From Ephemerocybe angulata (lineage: Eukaryota; Basidiomycota; Agaricomycetes; Agaricales; Psathyrellaceae): a stretch of DNA of 64,000 nucleotides. The translations under genes and the position numbers were made by a program. The notes below the pieces were generated by a model. That model had not been told where the DNA came from and ran no database searches. It saw only the letters and a list, made by a program, of their open reading frames with translations. Every line of letters begins with the position of its first letter. Position 1 is the first letter of the stretch. The stretch is taken from contig JAACJK010000219.1 of assembly GCA_013368325.1 (NCBI GenBank), positions 1,116,001 to 1,180,000 on the forward strand, read 5' to 3'. Shown piece by piece: positions 10,914 through 20,364 of the stretch.

Positions 10914-13900
10914 ATGCCTCTTCGCTCTGGGAAGGACACTGTCGGATCCGCCGCCAGCCCCAAGGAAGGTAAGAAAGTCAGATTGCCTATACCCACTAAT
11001 TCAGTAATCGCTAGGGGGCCTAGCCCCACTCCGTCGAAGGTAGCCAAGGACGGCACCGACGGTCCCTCCGCCAATAAGTCCAAAGAGACGGCGGAGGAGG
11101 CGCTTCCCTTCACCAAAGCGGGTGTCGAGGACGATCCTGAGGAAAAACCTTCCTCGGGATCAGAAGACGACGACGGCTCGGACGAGGACGAAGACCTCGA
11201 CGAGAGTCAAGGGCAGAAGCCCGAGGCGGCTGCAGTAGCGGCCGCCGCAAAGGATAAAGGTGAGTCGCAAGGAGCGGCCACTGGAAACGCCGCGGAAGTA
11301 CCTGCGGCAGCGGTCGAGGCTACGCCCCCGCAGACGGCCGTAGAGGGTACGACCGTCCCAGCAGTCAAGAAGACTGGCCAGGGAACGGAGGGCGCGAAGC
11401 CCAAGACCAGATCCGAAACGAAGGTCAAGGCGACCGAACCCAAGCAGAACGACTTACCGGAGGTCACTCAGACCAAACCGACGCACGAAGAAATACCTCC
11501 CGCCATGGGAGAAGGACAAGACCACGGGTACAAGCCCGATAACGAACGCGGTGAAGTCCCGCCCGACGAGTTCAACAACGAAGAACGACAGTCGGAGGCG
11601 TGGCATGACCCGCAGGGAGGAGACGACCAAGGAGGTACGTCCCACCACTTTTCCCCGCTCCAGAGAAACCGAAGCCAATCAAGCCTCGGTGTAGGTGGTC
11701 CATGGGACCCTCAACATTACGGAAACCGCGAGACGTCGTACTCGCAACTCAACAGAGCCCAGCAAGCTCGATCCCGACGGAACAGCCATCGGGGAAGCCA
11801 CAGCAGGAGTAGGTCGGCTTCGCCCAAGCTTAATACCTGGATGGATAAAGGCAAGGGGCTCGACCCAAGTAATTGGGGAGGCCTACAAGGTCAGTCCGAC
11901 GTAGAACCAGAGATACAGCACGCTGTATTAAGTAGCTATAATACATTTGATGATCCATTTAACTTGCATAAGAAAGTCGACGCAGACTACGAATGGGAAA
12001 ATAATTACCATCGCCGACAACAGGAAATGGAACTGGAAACAATTCGTCGTAGGCAGTTGCAAGACGAGCGTCGCAGGCAACGGTTGGAAAATGAGCAAAA
12101 ACGAAGGGAATATCAAATTTACCTTCAGTCTATTGAAGTAGGAGGCTCGATTTCAACCGCACAAGGTCCAGGTGGAATTAACCCACAAGGACCACAAGGC
12201 CCACAACAGACACAATACCATGAATACCCGACGAACCCGGAAGACAACCAGCCCCCGAAGAAAGATCGCAAGGCTGCATTAAGGCCGACACAACAATTGG
12301 AATCGGGCAGCTACATTAATAACGCGTTCGAAAGAGCTGAACGCCTGGGGAAACGGAAAACGCGTCAGGATGGGGGAAAACCCGATCCCGAGAGCTCGTC
12401 TAGCAGTAGTGACGATGCAGACGACGAAGGAGGGGAAGGAGGCCCACCAGGCGGTGGACGACCAAACCCAGAACCTTCGGATGATGGCGGCGACCAAGGA
12501 AATGACGGTGGCCGCCGAAGGAGGCGAAGCAAGGGAAAATCTTGGAAACCCATAGCCCCCGAGACCTATGATGGAAAAGCCGACATGGCCACTTACCATC
12601 GGTTCATGACACAGACTTGCATGTACATAGAAGACTCGGGGATACCAAGCAAGCGGCAGGTGTACAAGATATCTACATTCCTGAAAGGCCACGCTTATAG
12701 CTTCTATGCTAGAGTGGTTAGCCCCAGCGTAGAAAATTGGACTGTAAGCCAATTTTTCAAAGCACTATTCGATGCATGTTTCCCAGTGGATTACAAGGAA
12801 CGTCAACGCGATATCCTGGAAAATATAAAACAAGGAAAATACGAATTACGATCTTACCTCGCAAAGTTGGATGAATTGTTCATGGCAGCGGGAGTAATGC
12901 AGCAGCGTGAACAAGCGAGGTACCTTTGGCGAGGATTACGCGCCGAAACCAAAGAGCGACTTCGCTACGACGGCATATCCCCGGAAAGTTCAAGCCTGGG
13001 GAGAATAGTCAGGAAAGCGGAACATGCAGAACTTGCATGGAAACTCACGCAGAGCCAGCGACAAGAACGAGACAGGTCCAACTGGGAGGATAGAAAACCT
13101 AGAAATAGGCGCCCTAACAAGAACCGCGAGGGATACGTAGGCAGAAAAACCAACGGTCAACCAAGCGGATCCAATTCAAACCAGACTCAGTACAAGAATC
13201 ACTACAACAAAACTGAGAAAAATCGGAAGGATTACAAGGAAAAACCAACGCACCACAAGACCCAGTTAAGCGCCGAAGAGAAATCTCGACGCAAGGCTGA
13301 CGGCCTTTGCTACAACTGCGGTAAATCAGACCACATGGCGCGAAACTGCCCCAAAGCGAACTCAGTAAATGAGAAGGGGAGTCGTGCAAACAGAATTGAC
13401 AATTATAATGTCAATTTTAGCTCTAAGAGACCGACCAGAGACTTACGAAGGCTCGCCGAGACAACTGAGAGTACTCACGATGTACGAGTAAACATGATGG
13501 AATGGGCCTCAGACGACTTTGGCGTTGGAATTTTCGACTCTGATTCCGAGGAATTTGTTGACGTGAAGTCAAGCGAGACCTGGGATGACGAAGTCGAGAA
13601 GATCTTCAGCGAATTCAGCAGTGACGAAGAAATCGGAGATACTTCAAGTTCCGAATTCTTCACGGCACCAGAGCCCAACGAATGGACCGATCCTACGTTT
13701 GGAGCCGACTGGACTCCGGAATACCGAGAACCTGCGAACGAGCCTGAGGTTCGGCTGGGTGATCCGGTACTGGAACGGATCGAAACGTGCTTGACGCGCG
13801 GAGCACCGTATGATCAAGATAGGCGCCGGGGAGGCGCCCTATCTAAGGAAAGATTTTATGTGCACCGTGCACAAGGCGTGTATGAGATAGCTGATGCCAC

Positions 13901-16900
13901 TATACCACATGAGACGGATATCTGCTTACCTTGGGAGTCCGCTAGAGACCCGAGATTTGACATCTGCGGGTGGTATCAGAAACGGTTGGACGAAATGTTT
14001 GGAGCACCTGCCGGGCGAAATAGACGCCTGGAACGTAGGAGGCCGATTGAGATGGGAGATCTGGTTGCTGAGGAGATCGAGATTCAGCTCACAGCTGGCA
14101 TCTCGAAGTATCCAGGAGAATCCTACCATTGGCTACCCCACGAAGGGCGTTTCAAAGTTAAATTCAATCCTAATGATCGAGATTATTTAGTCGAAGATAC
14201 GGCGCTTAAGTTCGTAACAAGACTCACCGCGAAAATACTCGAAAATCCTCAGTCAAATCTACATGAATGGTACCAGTCTAGACTGGTACGGGGATACGAA
14301 GATCTATGGGACAACATCATGGACTGCTGGCCCGAGGAAATGTGTGCAGAACAACTCACCACAGAACCAGACCGCGGATACAACATGGAAAATATCCGGC
14401 AACTACTTCGAAATGTCGAATGGGAAGCACAAAATCCCACCAACACGACTTGGAGGAGGGATGGCGATCTCATGGTCGTCACGCACATGCAGGGGGCACC
14501 CGAACACCCGGGTATGTACCCCGCGATCCAAGTGCCGCCCATCGAACCAGCTGATGTCGCGCTGATGGCGCAATCAGTATCGCAAAACCAATACACGGCG
14601 CTGGAGCGAAATTCAGCGAAGCGAAAGGACCTAGCGAGGCACGTACCTGAACCTGTCACCATCGTAGCCATGATTGAAGGACGACCGGTGCGAGCTTTAC
14701 TGGACTCTGGCTCGCTCGGAGACTTCATGTCTACCAGTCTTGCAGATCAGCTCCAGGTTCAGAAACTCGAACTTACCCGGCCTCTGAATATCCAACTCGC
14801 TGTCCAAGGGTCCAGGACAAAAGCTAACTATGGCGCTAAAGTCTTATTCGAGTATCAGCAAGTTAGCGAGGATCGCTACTTTGATATCATCAACTTACAG
14901 AATTATGACTTGATTTTAGGCACACCCTTCATGCACCAGCATCGCGTGGCGGTAGGTCTCAATCCTCCTCGTGTAATCATCGGTTCTAACGATTCTGTGC
15001 CCCTAACAGGTAATGGAGTTAGAATACTTCAGTCACAGGCGATGAGCACGTACGAGGATCATTTGGACAAGGCGCGGGCGCTTGTACGGGATTATGCGAA
15101 ACCTATCTGTAGAAAGGCAATTGATTCTGAGTTACCACCATTGAGATCAATAAACCATCGCATACCTATAATTGACCCAACTAAGAAGTACAAATGGCGC
15201 CCCTCTCGATGCCCCGAACCACTGAGAGCTCAGTGGGTCGAAAAGCGAAACGCGTACGTGAAATCGGGACGCTGGATTCAGAGTACGAGCTTCAACACTG
15301 TACCAATGTTGTGCATCCCGAAACCGGGAAAAGCGGGACTCCCACCTAAGTTAAGGACAGTTATCGACCTACGAGAGCGAAATGCGAATACTAGGAAACT
15401 CACCTGTCCATTACCCGACATGGAGGGTATATTGCGACGAGTCTCGCAGGCGAAGTATCGATCCATGATGGACGGTACGGATGCGTACGAACAAATACGC
15501 ATCGAGCCTGAGGATGTAAAGTATTCCGCAATGGCCACACCGGAAGGCCCCATGCTGAGCCAAGTAATGCAGCAGGGCGACTGCAACGCAGTCGCCACCT
15601 TCCAAACCATCATGACCACGCTATTCTCACCATGGCTAGGTAAATGGATAGATATTTACCTAGATGACATCGTCATCTATTCGGACTCCCTGGAGGAACA
15701 TATTGAGCACTGTAAAAAGGTAATTGATATACTCAAAAGGGAGACATTCTTTCTAAACCAGGACAAGATATACATTCTGTGTAAGGAAATGAAACTGTTA
15801 GGACGAATTGTGGATGATAAGGGCATCCGGATGGACCCCGAGAAAGTCGACGCACTAATTAGATGGAAGACGCCAACTAATCGAGAACTCTTGAGAGGCT
15901 TCCTGGGGGCTGCGAGCTACCTCGCCGACGACATAGACCGAGTGAGGATACCTATGGGCATACTCTTCAACCTTACAAGTGACAAGGTTCCCTTCCGATG
16001 GGATTTTACTCACCAGAGGGCCTTTGAAGAGGTGAAATCACTTGCTAGCAAGTGCAAGGATCACCATAGGACTCCACTGCGCTACAGCGACGACGCTCCA
16101 CCAATAAACGTGGTGACGGATGCGTGCGCTACGGGTATCGCAGGAGTCGTGAGCCAGGGAGAGGACTGGCGTACAGCGCAAGTAGCTGCGTTTTTCTCTG
16201 CAAAATTGAACAAGGCCCAGCAGAATTACCCAGTGCACGAACTGGAAATGCTCGCTGGGGTCGAAACAATGCTCAGACACCGGGATATACTGCAGGGAGC
16301 GAAGTTTAAATGGTATACAGATCATAAAGGACTGATTTACTTACTAAAACAACGCGACCTTTCCGGAAGGCAAGCGCGATGGCTCGAAAAGATCTCAGGT
16401 TTCGATTTTGAGGTCATTTACGTGCCGGGCACGGACAACATAGTGTCCGACGCGCTATCGCGCCTATACGCCTACGACGAGGCAGGAACAGTAAGATCAC
16501 GAAGTGAGTACACAGATCACGACGTTGTGAGTAATGACGCACTCACGATGTTCGAAATCTCAATGCCACTGTACGTGGGCATGGAGGGCGCGTTAACTGT
16601 ACCGGATACCTACCTCGACAGCAGTATCGGACTTGCGGCAGTCACTCGCTCGAAGACTCGAGTCGAGATACCTGCACCAAAACCGGTTCCTGTACGAGGG
16701 AAGGATAAACAGGGAACAGATGGACACTCACCTGTGGCTAGAACACAGAGAACACACTCAGACAACAATCATGTTGTAGACGAGGCTGGCTCCAGATCCA
16801 GGCAAACGAAGTCGAAGAAAGCGACACAGACTGCTAAAGCACAGGACGCGCAAGCGCCCAAGCCATCGTGCAAGAAGGAAGCTGCGCAACGAACCAAGAC

Positions 16901-19900
16901 AGTCACGCCGCAGGCACCTGACCTGCCAAAGAAGCTTCGTGAGCGACAGATGGTCGCGCCGCCTGAGACAGGGCGCCCGGAAACTGGAAAAGAGTTCGCG
17001 GCGCGGATGCGAGACCATTTCAAGGTCATCGGCCCACGACCACGAACGGAGGGCGAGTCGGGCGAGACGCGCAAACAACAAGCGCCCGAAGAACACGCGC
17101 GCGAGAATGATGTCATTCCTCGATCAGTGATAGACGCCGAGGAACAATTACCACCGTCCCTCGTAGATATCGTCACTGATACAAGTGGATTTAATATAAC
17201 AGATATTATTCGGTCCAAATACTTGGAAGATACATTCTTCAAGGATATACTAGAGAAACCGAAGGAGTTCAGGAACTTCTCGGTGGAAAAAGGACTCATC
17301 TATTTACAAACGGACAACGGACGCGCGTTGTGCATCCCGCTAGCATACTATAATGGGAGAAACATTAGGGAAATCGTGATATCGGAAGCACATAGGGTAC
17401 TAGCTCACCTCGGGGTTAAGAAAACACTCGATTATCTCCGAGACCATGTCTGGTGGAAAAGCATGGTCTCGGACGTCACGAAGTATTGTGACACATGCAT
17501 GATATGTCGGAGGAGCAAATCAAGCACGCAGAAGCCTCAGGGGTTATTGCACCCGCTTAACGTACCAGAACAGCCATGGGACTCCATCGGTATAGACTTC
17601 GTTGGGCCCCTGCCGGAATCACGGAACCGTGATGGCGTCTATGATTGCATTACAGTAATTATAGATCGACTCACTGGAATGGTTCACCTGGTGCCCAGTC
17701 GAGAAGATTACACAGCGCGAGAAGTAGCAGAGCTCGTATTCGCCGAGGTGTACAAACACCATGGACTCCCGAGGACAATTGTTAGTGATCGAGATAAGTG
17801 GTTCACAGCCACTTTTTGGGAGCATCTACACAAGTTAGTTGGAACGAAATTGAATATGTCCAGCGCTTACCATCCAGAGTCCGACGGCTCTACCGAGAGA
17901 GCAAATAGGACTATTACTCAAATGATCAGGCAGTGTATCCACCCGAAGCAGCGAGACTGGGTAGCGAAGCTGCCCGCCGTGGAATTTGCACTCAACTCAG
18001 CACGATCGGAAACTACTGGCTATGCGCCGTTCTTCCTCAACCATGGGAGAATGCCCAGATCCTTCATCTGGAATCATCCCAGCAAGGACGAGTACCCAGG
18101 AGTTCGGGCTTTCGCTTCCAAAATAAGGAATGCCATTATGTCCGCACATGATAGCATATTGCACGCGCGCGTCAAGCAAACGCGCAACGCGAACAGAAAG
18201 AGACAGGTAACAAAAATTGAGAACAATGATTTGATTTACCTGTCAACGGAGAACATTCGTTTCCCCAAAGGATTAGCTCGGAAGTTCCTGCCCAAGTATA
18301 TTGGTCCCTACAGGGTAATTCAGGACTTTGGTAACAATTCTTACCGAATACCGGCACGAATGAAGCAGCGCGGGATACATGATGTGTTCCACGCGTCCAA
18401 ACTAAGAATCCATGTGCCCAACGATGATCGGTTATTCCCCGGAAGGTCGGATGACCAAATATGGGAGTACGATGAGGAAGGCGTCGAGCCCGAATTTACA
18501 GTGGACAAGATTATCGGGCACCAGGGATCGAGAACCAATGCGAAGTTCAAATTGCAATGGAGGGACGGCGATATCACTTGGCTACCCTACCATAAAATTT
18601 CGCACCTAACGGTATTACAAGACTACCTGGAAGCAATGGGGGTCAGTAAAATCTCCGATTTACCGGCGCGCAACATGCCGGATGCAATCAGAGAAAATGA
18701 CGAGCAGACTGACCTTGGGTATATTGACCTGGGGTACAATGGCAAGAACACTATGCCAAAAAACCTATATAAACAGGTAGTAGATTACATGGTTAGAGCA
18801 ACCAAACCACCCAACCACTCACCCAGTACTCAATCTACTCGCTATGTCTCTTCACGCGCGCCCTCGCATCAGCCGATTCGTGTCCCAGACCCGCTACAAC
18901 CCACACACCGGGATGTTCACCGTCGCCAGCTACGACGGGAGCAACGGAGGTCGCCGCATCTCGAAGTACACGCCAGCCGTGGTACAGATGTCACTCGACT
19001 GGGACTCGGTCATCGGCAACGACCCCAACGGCCAGCATACGATCGCACCACTCTGCAAGACCTTCATGGCAGAGTTCAACGAGGATCAGCAGTGCCGCGC
19101 AAAGTTTTGCTACAGGGACTCACTCACCGACACCTGGATTGTACCTGCGTACCGAGTTACCCCTTCCGTGCTCGACCTCAGCCCCTTGACAGGCGAGAGC
19201 AACAGCGCCTATCAGGCACCACCACGCGCGCCTACCGGTCATCAAACCGGCCGTCCCCCTCGCCGCGCCGAGGACAATCGTCGCCCCGATCGCAAGAAGG
19301 AAACTGTGGATTGGGACATGGCAGCAGTAGTCGACCGTCACAACCGAGCGTTCGATTTAATGCTTACCGAGAGGGAGATAACCGCCGAGGACGATCAGCG
19401 ACGACGCGCCTTCCAAACCCAGCGACGCATACGCGATCGCGAACGCGCCATACCACACTACAAGAAGGTCGGAAAAAGCAAACCCAAGAAAGGCAAGGCC
19501 GGACCCATGAACACCGTGCCGGACTTCTTCCTCAAGAATTTCGCACCGGAGCCCAGAGGCATCCCCGATCAAGTCTTCAACATGGGCCCTTACCGCGAGA
19601 CACCCTCCCCCATGCTCTCGCCTCCCTCCCCATTGACCCTCGACGACGCCAGCCTGAGCTCAGGACCCGAGGTCATCACACTGGATACGGCGGAGGGCGA
19701 GACTTTGGAAGTCGGAGGTCTGAGTTTGGACGAGACGGCCCGGGCTTTCGATATCGAGCAGATCTTTGCCATACCCGCGGCTACCACGACCACCAAGAGG
19801 GCAACTCCGAAGCCGTCCACCGCGGACGCGCTGAAGGGGCTTACCTTCCGTCGCCTTACCAGGAGCACTACCGTAGAGACGGTACCCGACGATTCGGACG

Positions 19901-19919
19901 AGGGATCGGACGATGCTGA
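10914..19919 (+). CDS. retrotransposon Gag-Pol polyprotein (Gag, PR, RT, RNase H, IN, chromodomain)
   Basis: A single 3,001-codon frame, far longer than usual Ty3/gypsy gag-pol. Residues 1-540 form an N-terminal extension: Ala/Pro/acidic, an RS-like patch (about 283-305) and a charged predicted coiled coil (about 365-405). The Gag core lies at about 543-710 and the CCHC knuckle is C799, C802, H807, C812. A duplicated module follows (about 950-1030 and 1049-1130). The protease has DSG at D1264. RT has MDGTDAYEQIRI, GDCNAVATFQ and YLDD (1582-1585). RNase H starts at D1736 with HELEML, TDHKGL and VSDALSR. Integrase has an HHCC finger (about 2159-2200) and D2228, D2292, E2328 (exact DD35E). A GPY segment (near 2464) and a chromodomain (about 2526-2577) follow. 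Codons after about 2645 overlap the second ORF and read as Arg/His/Pro/Ser-rich sequence, so the true functional end is probably near base 18840. No frameshift separates gag from pol. Confidence 0.95.
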   Translation: MPLRSGKDTVGSAASPKEGKKVRLPIPTNSVIARGPSPTPSKVAKDGTDGPSANKSKETAEEALPFTKAGVEDDPEEKPSSGSEDDDGSDEDEDLDESQGQKPEAAAVAAAAKDKGESQGAATGNAAEVPAAAVEATPPQTAVEGTTVPAVKKTGQGTEGAKPKTRSETKVKATEPKQNDLPEVTQTKPTHEEIPPAMGEGQDHGYKPDNERGEVPPDEFNNEERQSEAWHDPQGGDDQGGTSHHFSPLQRNRSQSSLGVGGPWDPQHYGNRETSYSQLNRAQQARSRRNSHRGSHSRSRSASPKLNTWMDKGKGLDPSNWGGLQGQSDVEPEIQHAVLSSYNTFDDPFNLHKKVDADYEWENNYHRRQQEMELETIRRRQLQDERRRQRLENEQKRREYQIYLQSIEVGGSISTAQGPGGINPQGPQGPQQTQYHEYPTNPEDNQPPKKDRKAALRPTQQLESGSYINNAFERAERLGKRKTRQDGGKPDPESSSSSSDDADDEGGEGGPPGGGRPNPEPSDDGGDQGNDGGRRRRRSKGKSWKPIAPETYDGKADMATYHRFMTQTCMYIEDSGIPSKRQVYKISTFLKGHAYSFYARVVSPSVENWTVSQFFKALFDACFPVDYKERQRDILENIKQGKYELRSYLAKLDELFMAAGVMQQREQARYLWRGLRAETKERLRYDGISPESSSLGRIVRKAEHAELAWKLTQSQRQERDRSNWEDRKPRNRRPNKNREGYVGRKTNGQPSGSNSNQTQYKNHYNKTEKNRKDYKEKPTHHKTQLSAEEKSRRKADGLCYNCGKSDHMARNCPKANSVNEKGSRANRIDNYNVNFSSKRPTRDLRRLAETTESTHDVRVNMMEWASDDFGVGIFDSDSEEFVDVKSSETWDDEVEKIFSEFSSDEEIGDTSSSEFFTAPEPNEWTDPTFGADWTPEYREPANEPEVRLGDPVLERIETCLTRGAPYDQDRRRGGALSKERFYVHRAQGVYEIADATIPHETDICLPWESARDPRFDICGWYQKRLDEMFGAPAGRNRRLERRRPIEMGDLVAEEIEIQLTAGISKYPGESYHWLPHEGRFKVKFNPNDRDYLVEDTALKFVTRLTAKILENPQSNLHEWYQSRLVRGYEDLWDNIMDCWPEEMCAEQLTTEPDRGYNMENIRQLLRNVEWEAQNPTNTTWRRDGDLMVVTHMQGAPEHPGMYPAIQVPPIEPADVALMAQSVSQNQYTALERNSAKRKDLARHVPEPVTIVAMIEGRPVRALLDSGSLGDFMSTSLADQLQVQKLELTRPLNIQLAVQGSRTKANYGAKVLFEYQQVSEDRYFDIINLQNYDLILGTPFMHQHRVAVGLNPPRVIIGSNDSVPLTGNGVRILQSQAMSTYEDHLDKARALVRDYAKPICRKAIDSELPPLRSINHRIPIIDPTKKYKWRPSRCPEPLRAQWVEKRNAYVKSGRWIQSTSFNTVPMLCIPKPGKAGLPPKLRTVIDLRERNANTRKLTCPLPDMEGILRRVSQAKYRSMMDGTDAYEQIRIEPEDVKYSAMATPEGPMLSQVMQQGDCNAVATFQTIMTTLFSPWLGKWIDIYLDDIVIYSDSLEEHIEHCKKVIDILKRETFFLNQDKIYILCKEMKLLGRIVDDKGIRMDPEKVDALIRWKTPTNRELLRGFLGAASYLADDIDRVRIPMGILFNLTSDKVPFRWDFTHQRAFEEVKSLASKCKDHHRTPLRYSDDAPPINVVTDACATGIAGVVSQGEDWRTAQVAAFFSAKLNKAQQNYPVHELEMLAGVETMLRHRDILQGAKFKWYTDHKGLIYLLKQRDLSGRQARWLEKISGFDFEVIYVPGTDNIVSDALSRLYAYDEAGTVRSRSEYTDHDVVSNDALTMFEISMPLYVGMEGALTVPDTYLDSSIGLAAVTRSKTRVEIPAPKPVPVRGKDKQGTDGHSPVARTQRTHSDNNHVVDEAGSRSRQTKSKKATQTAKAQDAQAPKPSCKKEAAQRTKTVTPQAPDLPKKLRERQMVAPPETGRPETGKEFAARMRDHFKVIGPRPRTEGESGETRKQQAPEEHARENDVIPRSVIDAEEQLPPSLVDIVTDTSGFNITDIIRSKYLEDTFFKDILEKPKEFRNFSVEKGLIYLQTDNGRALCIPLAYYNGRNIREIVISEAHRVLAHLGVKKTLDYLRDHVWWKSMVSDVTKYCDTCMICRRSKSSTQKPQGLLHPLNVPEQPWDSIGIDFVGPLPESRNRDGVYDCITVIIDRLTGMVHLVPSREDYTAREVAELVFAEVYKHHGLPRTIVSDRDKWFTATFWEHLHKLVGTKLNMSSAYHPESDGSTERANRTITQMIRQCIHPKQRDWVAKLPAVEFALNSARSETTGYAPFFLNHGRMPRSFIWNHPSKDEYPGVRAFASKIRNAIMSAHDSILHARVKQTRNANRKRQVTKIENNDLIYLSTENIRFPKGLARKFLPKYIGPYRVIQDFGNNSYRIPARMKQRGIHDVFHASKLRIHVPNDDRLFPGRSDDQIWEYDEEGVEPEFTVDKIIGHQGSRTNAKFKLQWRDGDITWLPYHKISHLTVLQDYLEAMGVSKISDLPARNMPDAIRENDEQTDLGYIDLGYNGKNTMPKNLYKQVVDYMVRATKPPNHSPSTQSTRYVSSRAPSHQPIRVPDPLQPTHRDVHRRQLRREQRRSPHLEVHASRGTDVTRLGLGHRQRPQRPAYDRTTLQDLHGRVQRGSAVPRKVLLQGLTHRHLDCTCVPSYPFRARPQPLDRREQQRLSGTTTRAYRSSNRPSPSPRRGQSSPRSQEGNCGLGHGSSSRPSQPSVRFNAYREGDNRRGRSATTRLPNPATHTRSRTRHTTLQEGRKKQTQERQGRTHEHRAGLLPQEFRTGAQRHPRSSLQHGPLPRDTLPHALASLPIDPRRRQPELRTRGHHTGYGGGRDFGSRRSEFGRDGPGFRYRADLCHTRGYHDHQEGNSEAVHRGRAEGAYLPSPYQEHYRRDGTRRFGRGIGRC

Positions 19920-19983
19920 AGGAGAGAATGACGATGTGACTATGGACGGACCTGTCACCGATGCTACTACCAATAAGTCTTAA
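18844..19983 (+). CDS. additional retrotransposon ORF in env position, function unknown
   Basis: A 379-codon frame, +1 relative to gag-pol, overlapping it by 1,076 bp and ending 121 bp before the 3' LTR. I do not recognise its family. The N-terminal ~130 residues look folded (ARPRISRFVSQTRYNP, then KYTPAVVQMSLDWDSV), the middle is basic and probably helical (ERAIPHYKKVGKSKPKKGK), and the C-terminal third is acidic and low complexity. No signal peptide or membrane segment is visible, so it is not an envelope glycoprotein. Codons strongly favour C or G in third position in this frame, as in a real gene, while the gag-pol frame over the same bases reads as Arg/His/Pro-rich noise. Expression could be from a spliced or internal transcript or by reinitiation. 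It could be a captured host sequence or an accessory protein. Confidence 0.75.
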   Translation: MSLHARPRISRFVSQTRYNPHTGMFTVASYDGSNGGRRISKYTPAVVQMSLDWDSVIGNDPNGQHTIAPLCKTFMAEFNEDQQCRAKFCYRDSLTDTWIVPAYRVTPSVLDLSPLTGESNSAYQAPPRAPTGHQTGRPPRRAEDNRRPDRKKETVDWDMAAVVDRHNRAFDLMLTEREITAEDDQRRRAFQTQRRIRDRERAIPHYKKVGKSKPKKGKAGPMNTVPDFFLKNFAPEPRGIPDQVFNMGPYRETPSPMLSPPSPLTLDDASLSSGPEVITLDTAEGETLEVGGLSLDETARAFDIEQIFAIPAATTTTKRATPKPSTADALKGLTFRRLTRSTTVETVPDDSDEGSDDAEGENDDVTMDGPVTDATTNKS

Positions 19984-20092
19984 CTTCCCTTATCTCTTCT
20001 CCAGAGCAGATCTCAATAAACAAGTATCCTTTTCGTCTCAAATTTTCTTTTCTATTGGCCCTTACTTACTAGTTCGACATGCTTTGCATGCC

Positions 20093-20099
20093 GGGAGGG
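20093..20099 (+). promoter_or_regulatory. candidate polypurine tract for plus-strand priming
   Basis: GGGAGGG lies four bases before the 3' LTR, the position where the RNase H-resistant plus-strand primer is expected. It is short. A small palindrome (catgctttgcatg) lies just upstream. Confidence 0.6.
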
Positions 20100-20103
20100 C
20101 GTA

Positions 20104-20359
20104 TGTGAGGCACAGCCCCTCCAGGGCCAGGTTATCTTATCGGTTGATCTTATCATTTCCCTCTTCTGTAGATACTCCTCTTCCTCGTACCCAGTAGCTT
20201 AGATAAGAGGTTCTATTAGGTATATAAGGTCGATGTATCTACAGTAGATTCCCCAGTTCTTTGGAATCGATAGTACTTCAAACCGTCTATCCTCTCGAGA
20301 CTCTTCACTTCTCCTACATCCTTGTGCCGAGACTAGTGATCTAATCACTCCTCGTCACA
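20104..20359 (+). repeat. 3' LTR
   Basis: A 256 bp direct repeat of 10482-10738. Identity is complete over the first 192 bp, then differences cluster in the last ~64 bp. It ends CACA and is followed at once by the GGGAC target duplication. Its TATA-containing promoter faces the GLTSCR1-domain gene 100 bp downstream. Confidence 0.95.
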
Positions 20360-20364
20360 GGGAC
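20360..20364. repeat. target-site duplication, right copy (GGGAC)
   Basis: Identical to 10477-10481. It marks the right border of the insertion, 95 bp before the start codon of the next gene. Confidence 0.93.

Larger units (their letters stand above)
10482..20359 (+). mobile_element. Ty3/gypsy chromovirus-type LTR retrotransposon, nearly intact
   Basis: A 9,878 bp element bounded by 257 and 256 bp LTRs that start TG and end CA, flanked by perfect GGGAC duplications. Internal order is gag-protease-RT-RNase H-integrase-chromodomain in one uninterrupted frame, followed by an additional ORF in the env position, a short polypurine run and the 3' LTR. The RT-before-integrase order and chromodomain place it with Ty3/gypsy chromoviruses. 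All key catalytic residues are present and there is no frameshift or internal stop, so the insertion looks young and possibly active. It is inserted on the same strand as both neighbouring genes, in their former ~132 bp spacer. Confidence 0.96.

Noticed and set aside
18844..19919. C-terminal ~360 codons of the gag-pol frame as a true Pol domain
   Set aside because: Composition is Arg/His/Pro/Ser noise and the other frame has the coding-like third-position bias; kept only as the formal end of the open frame.
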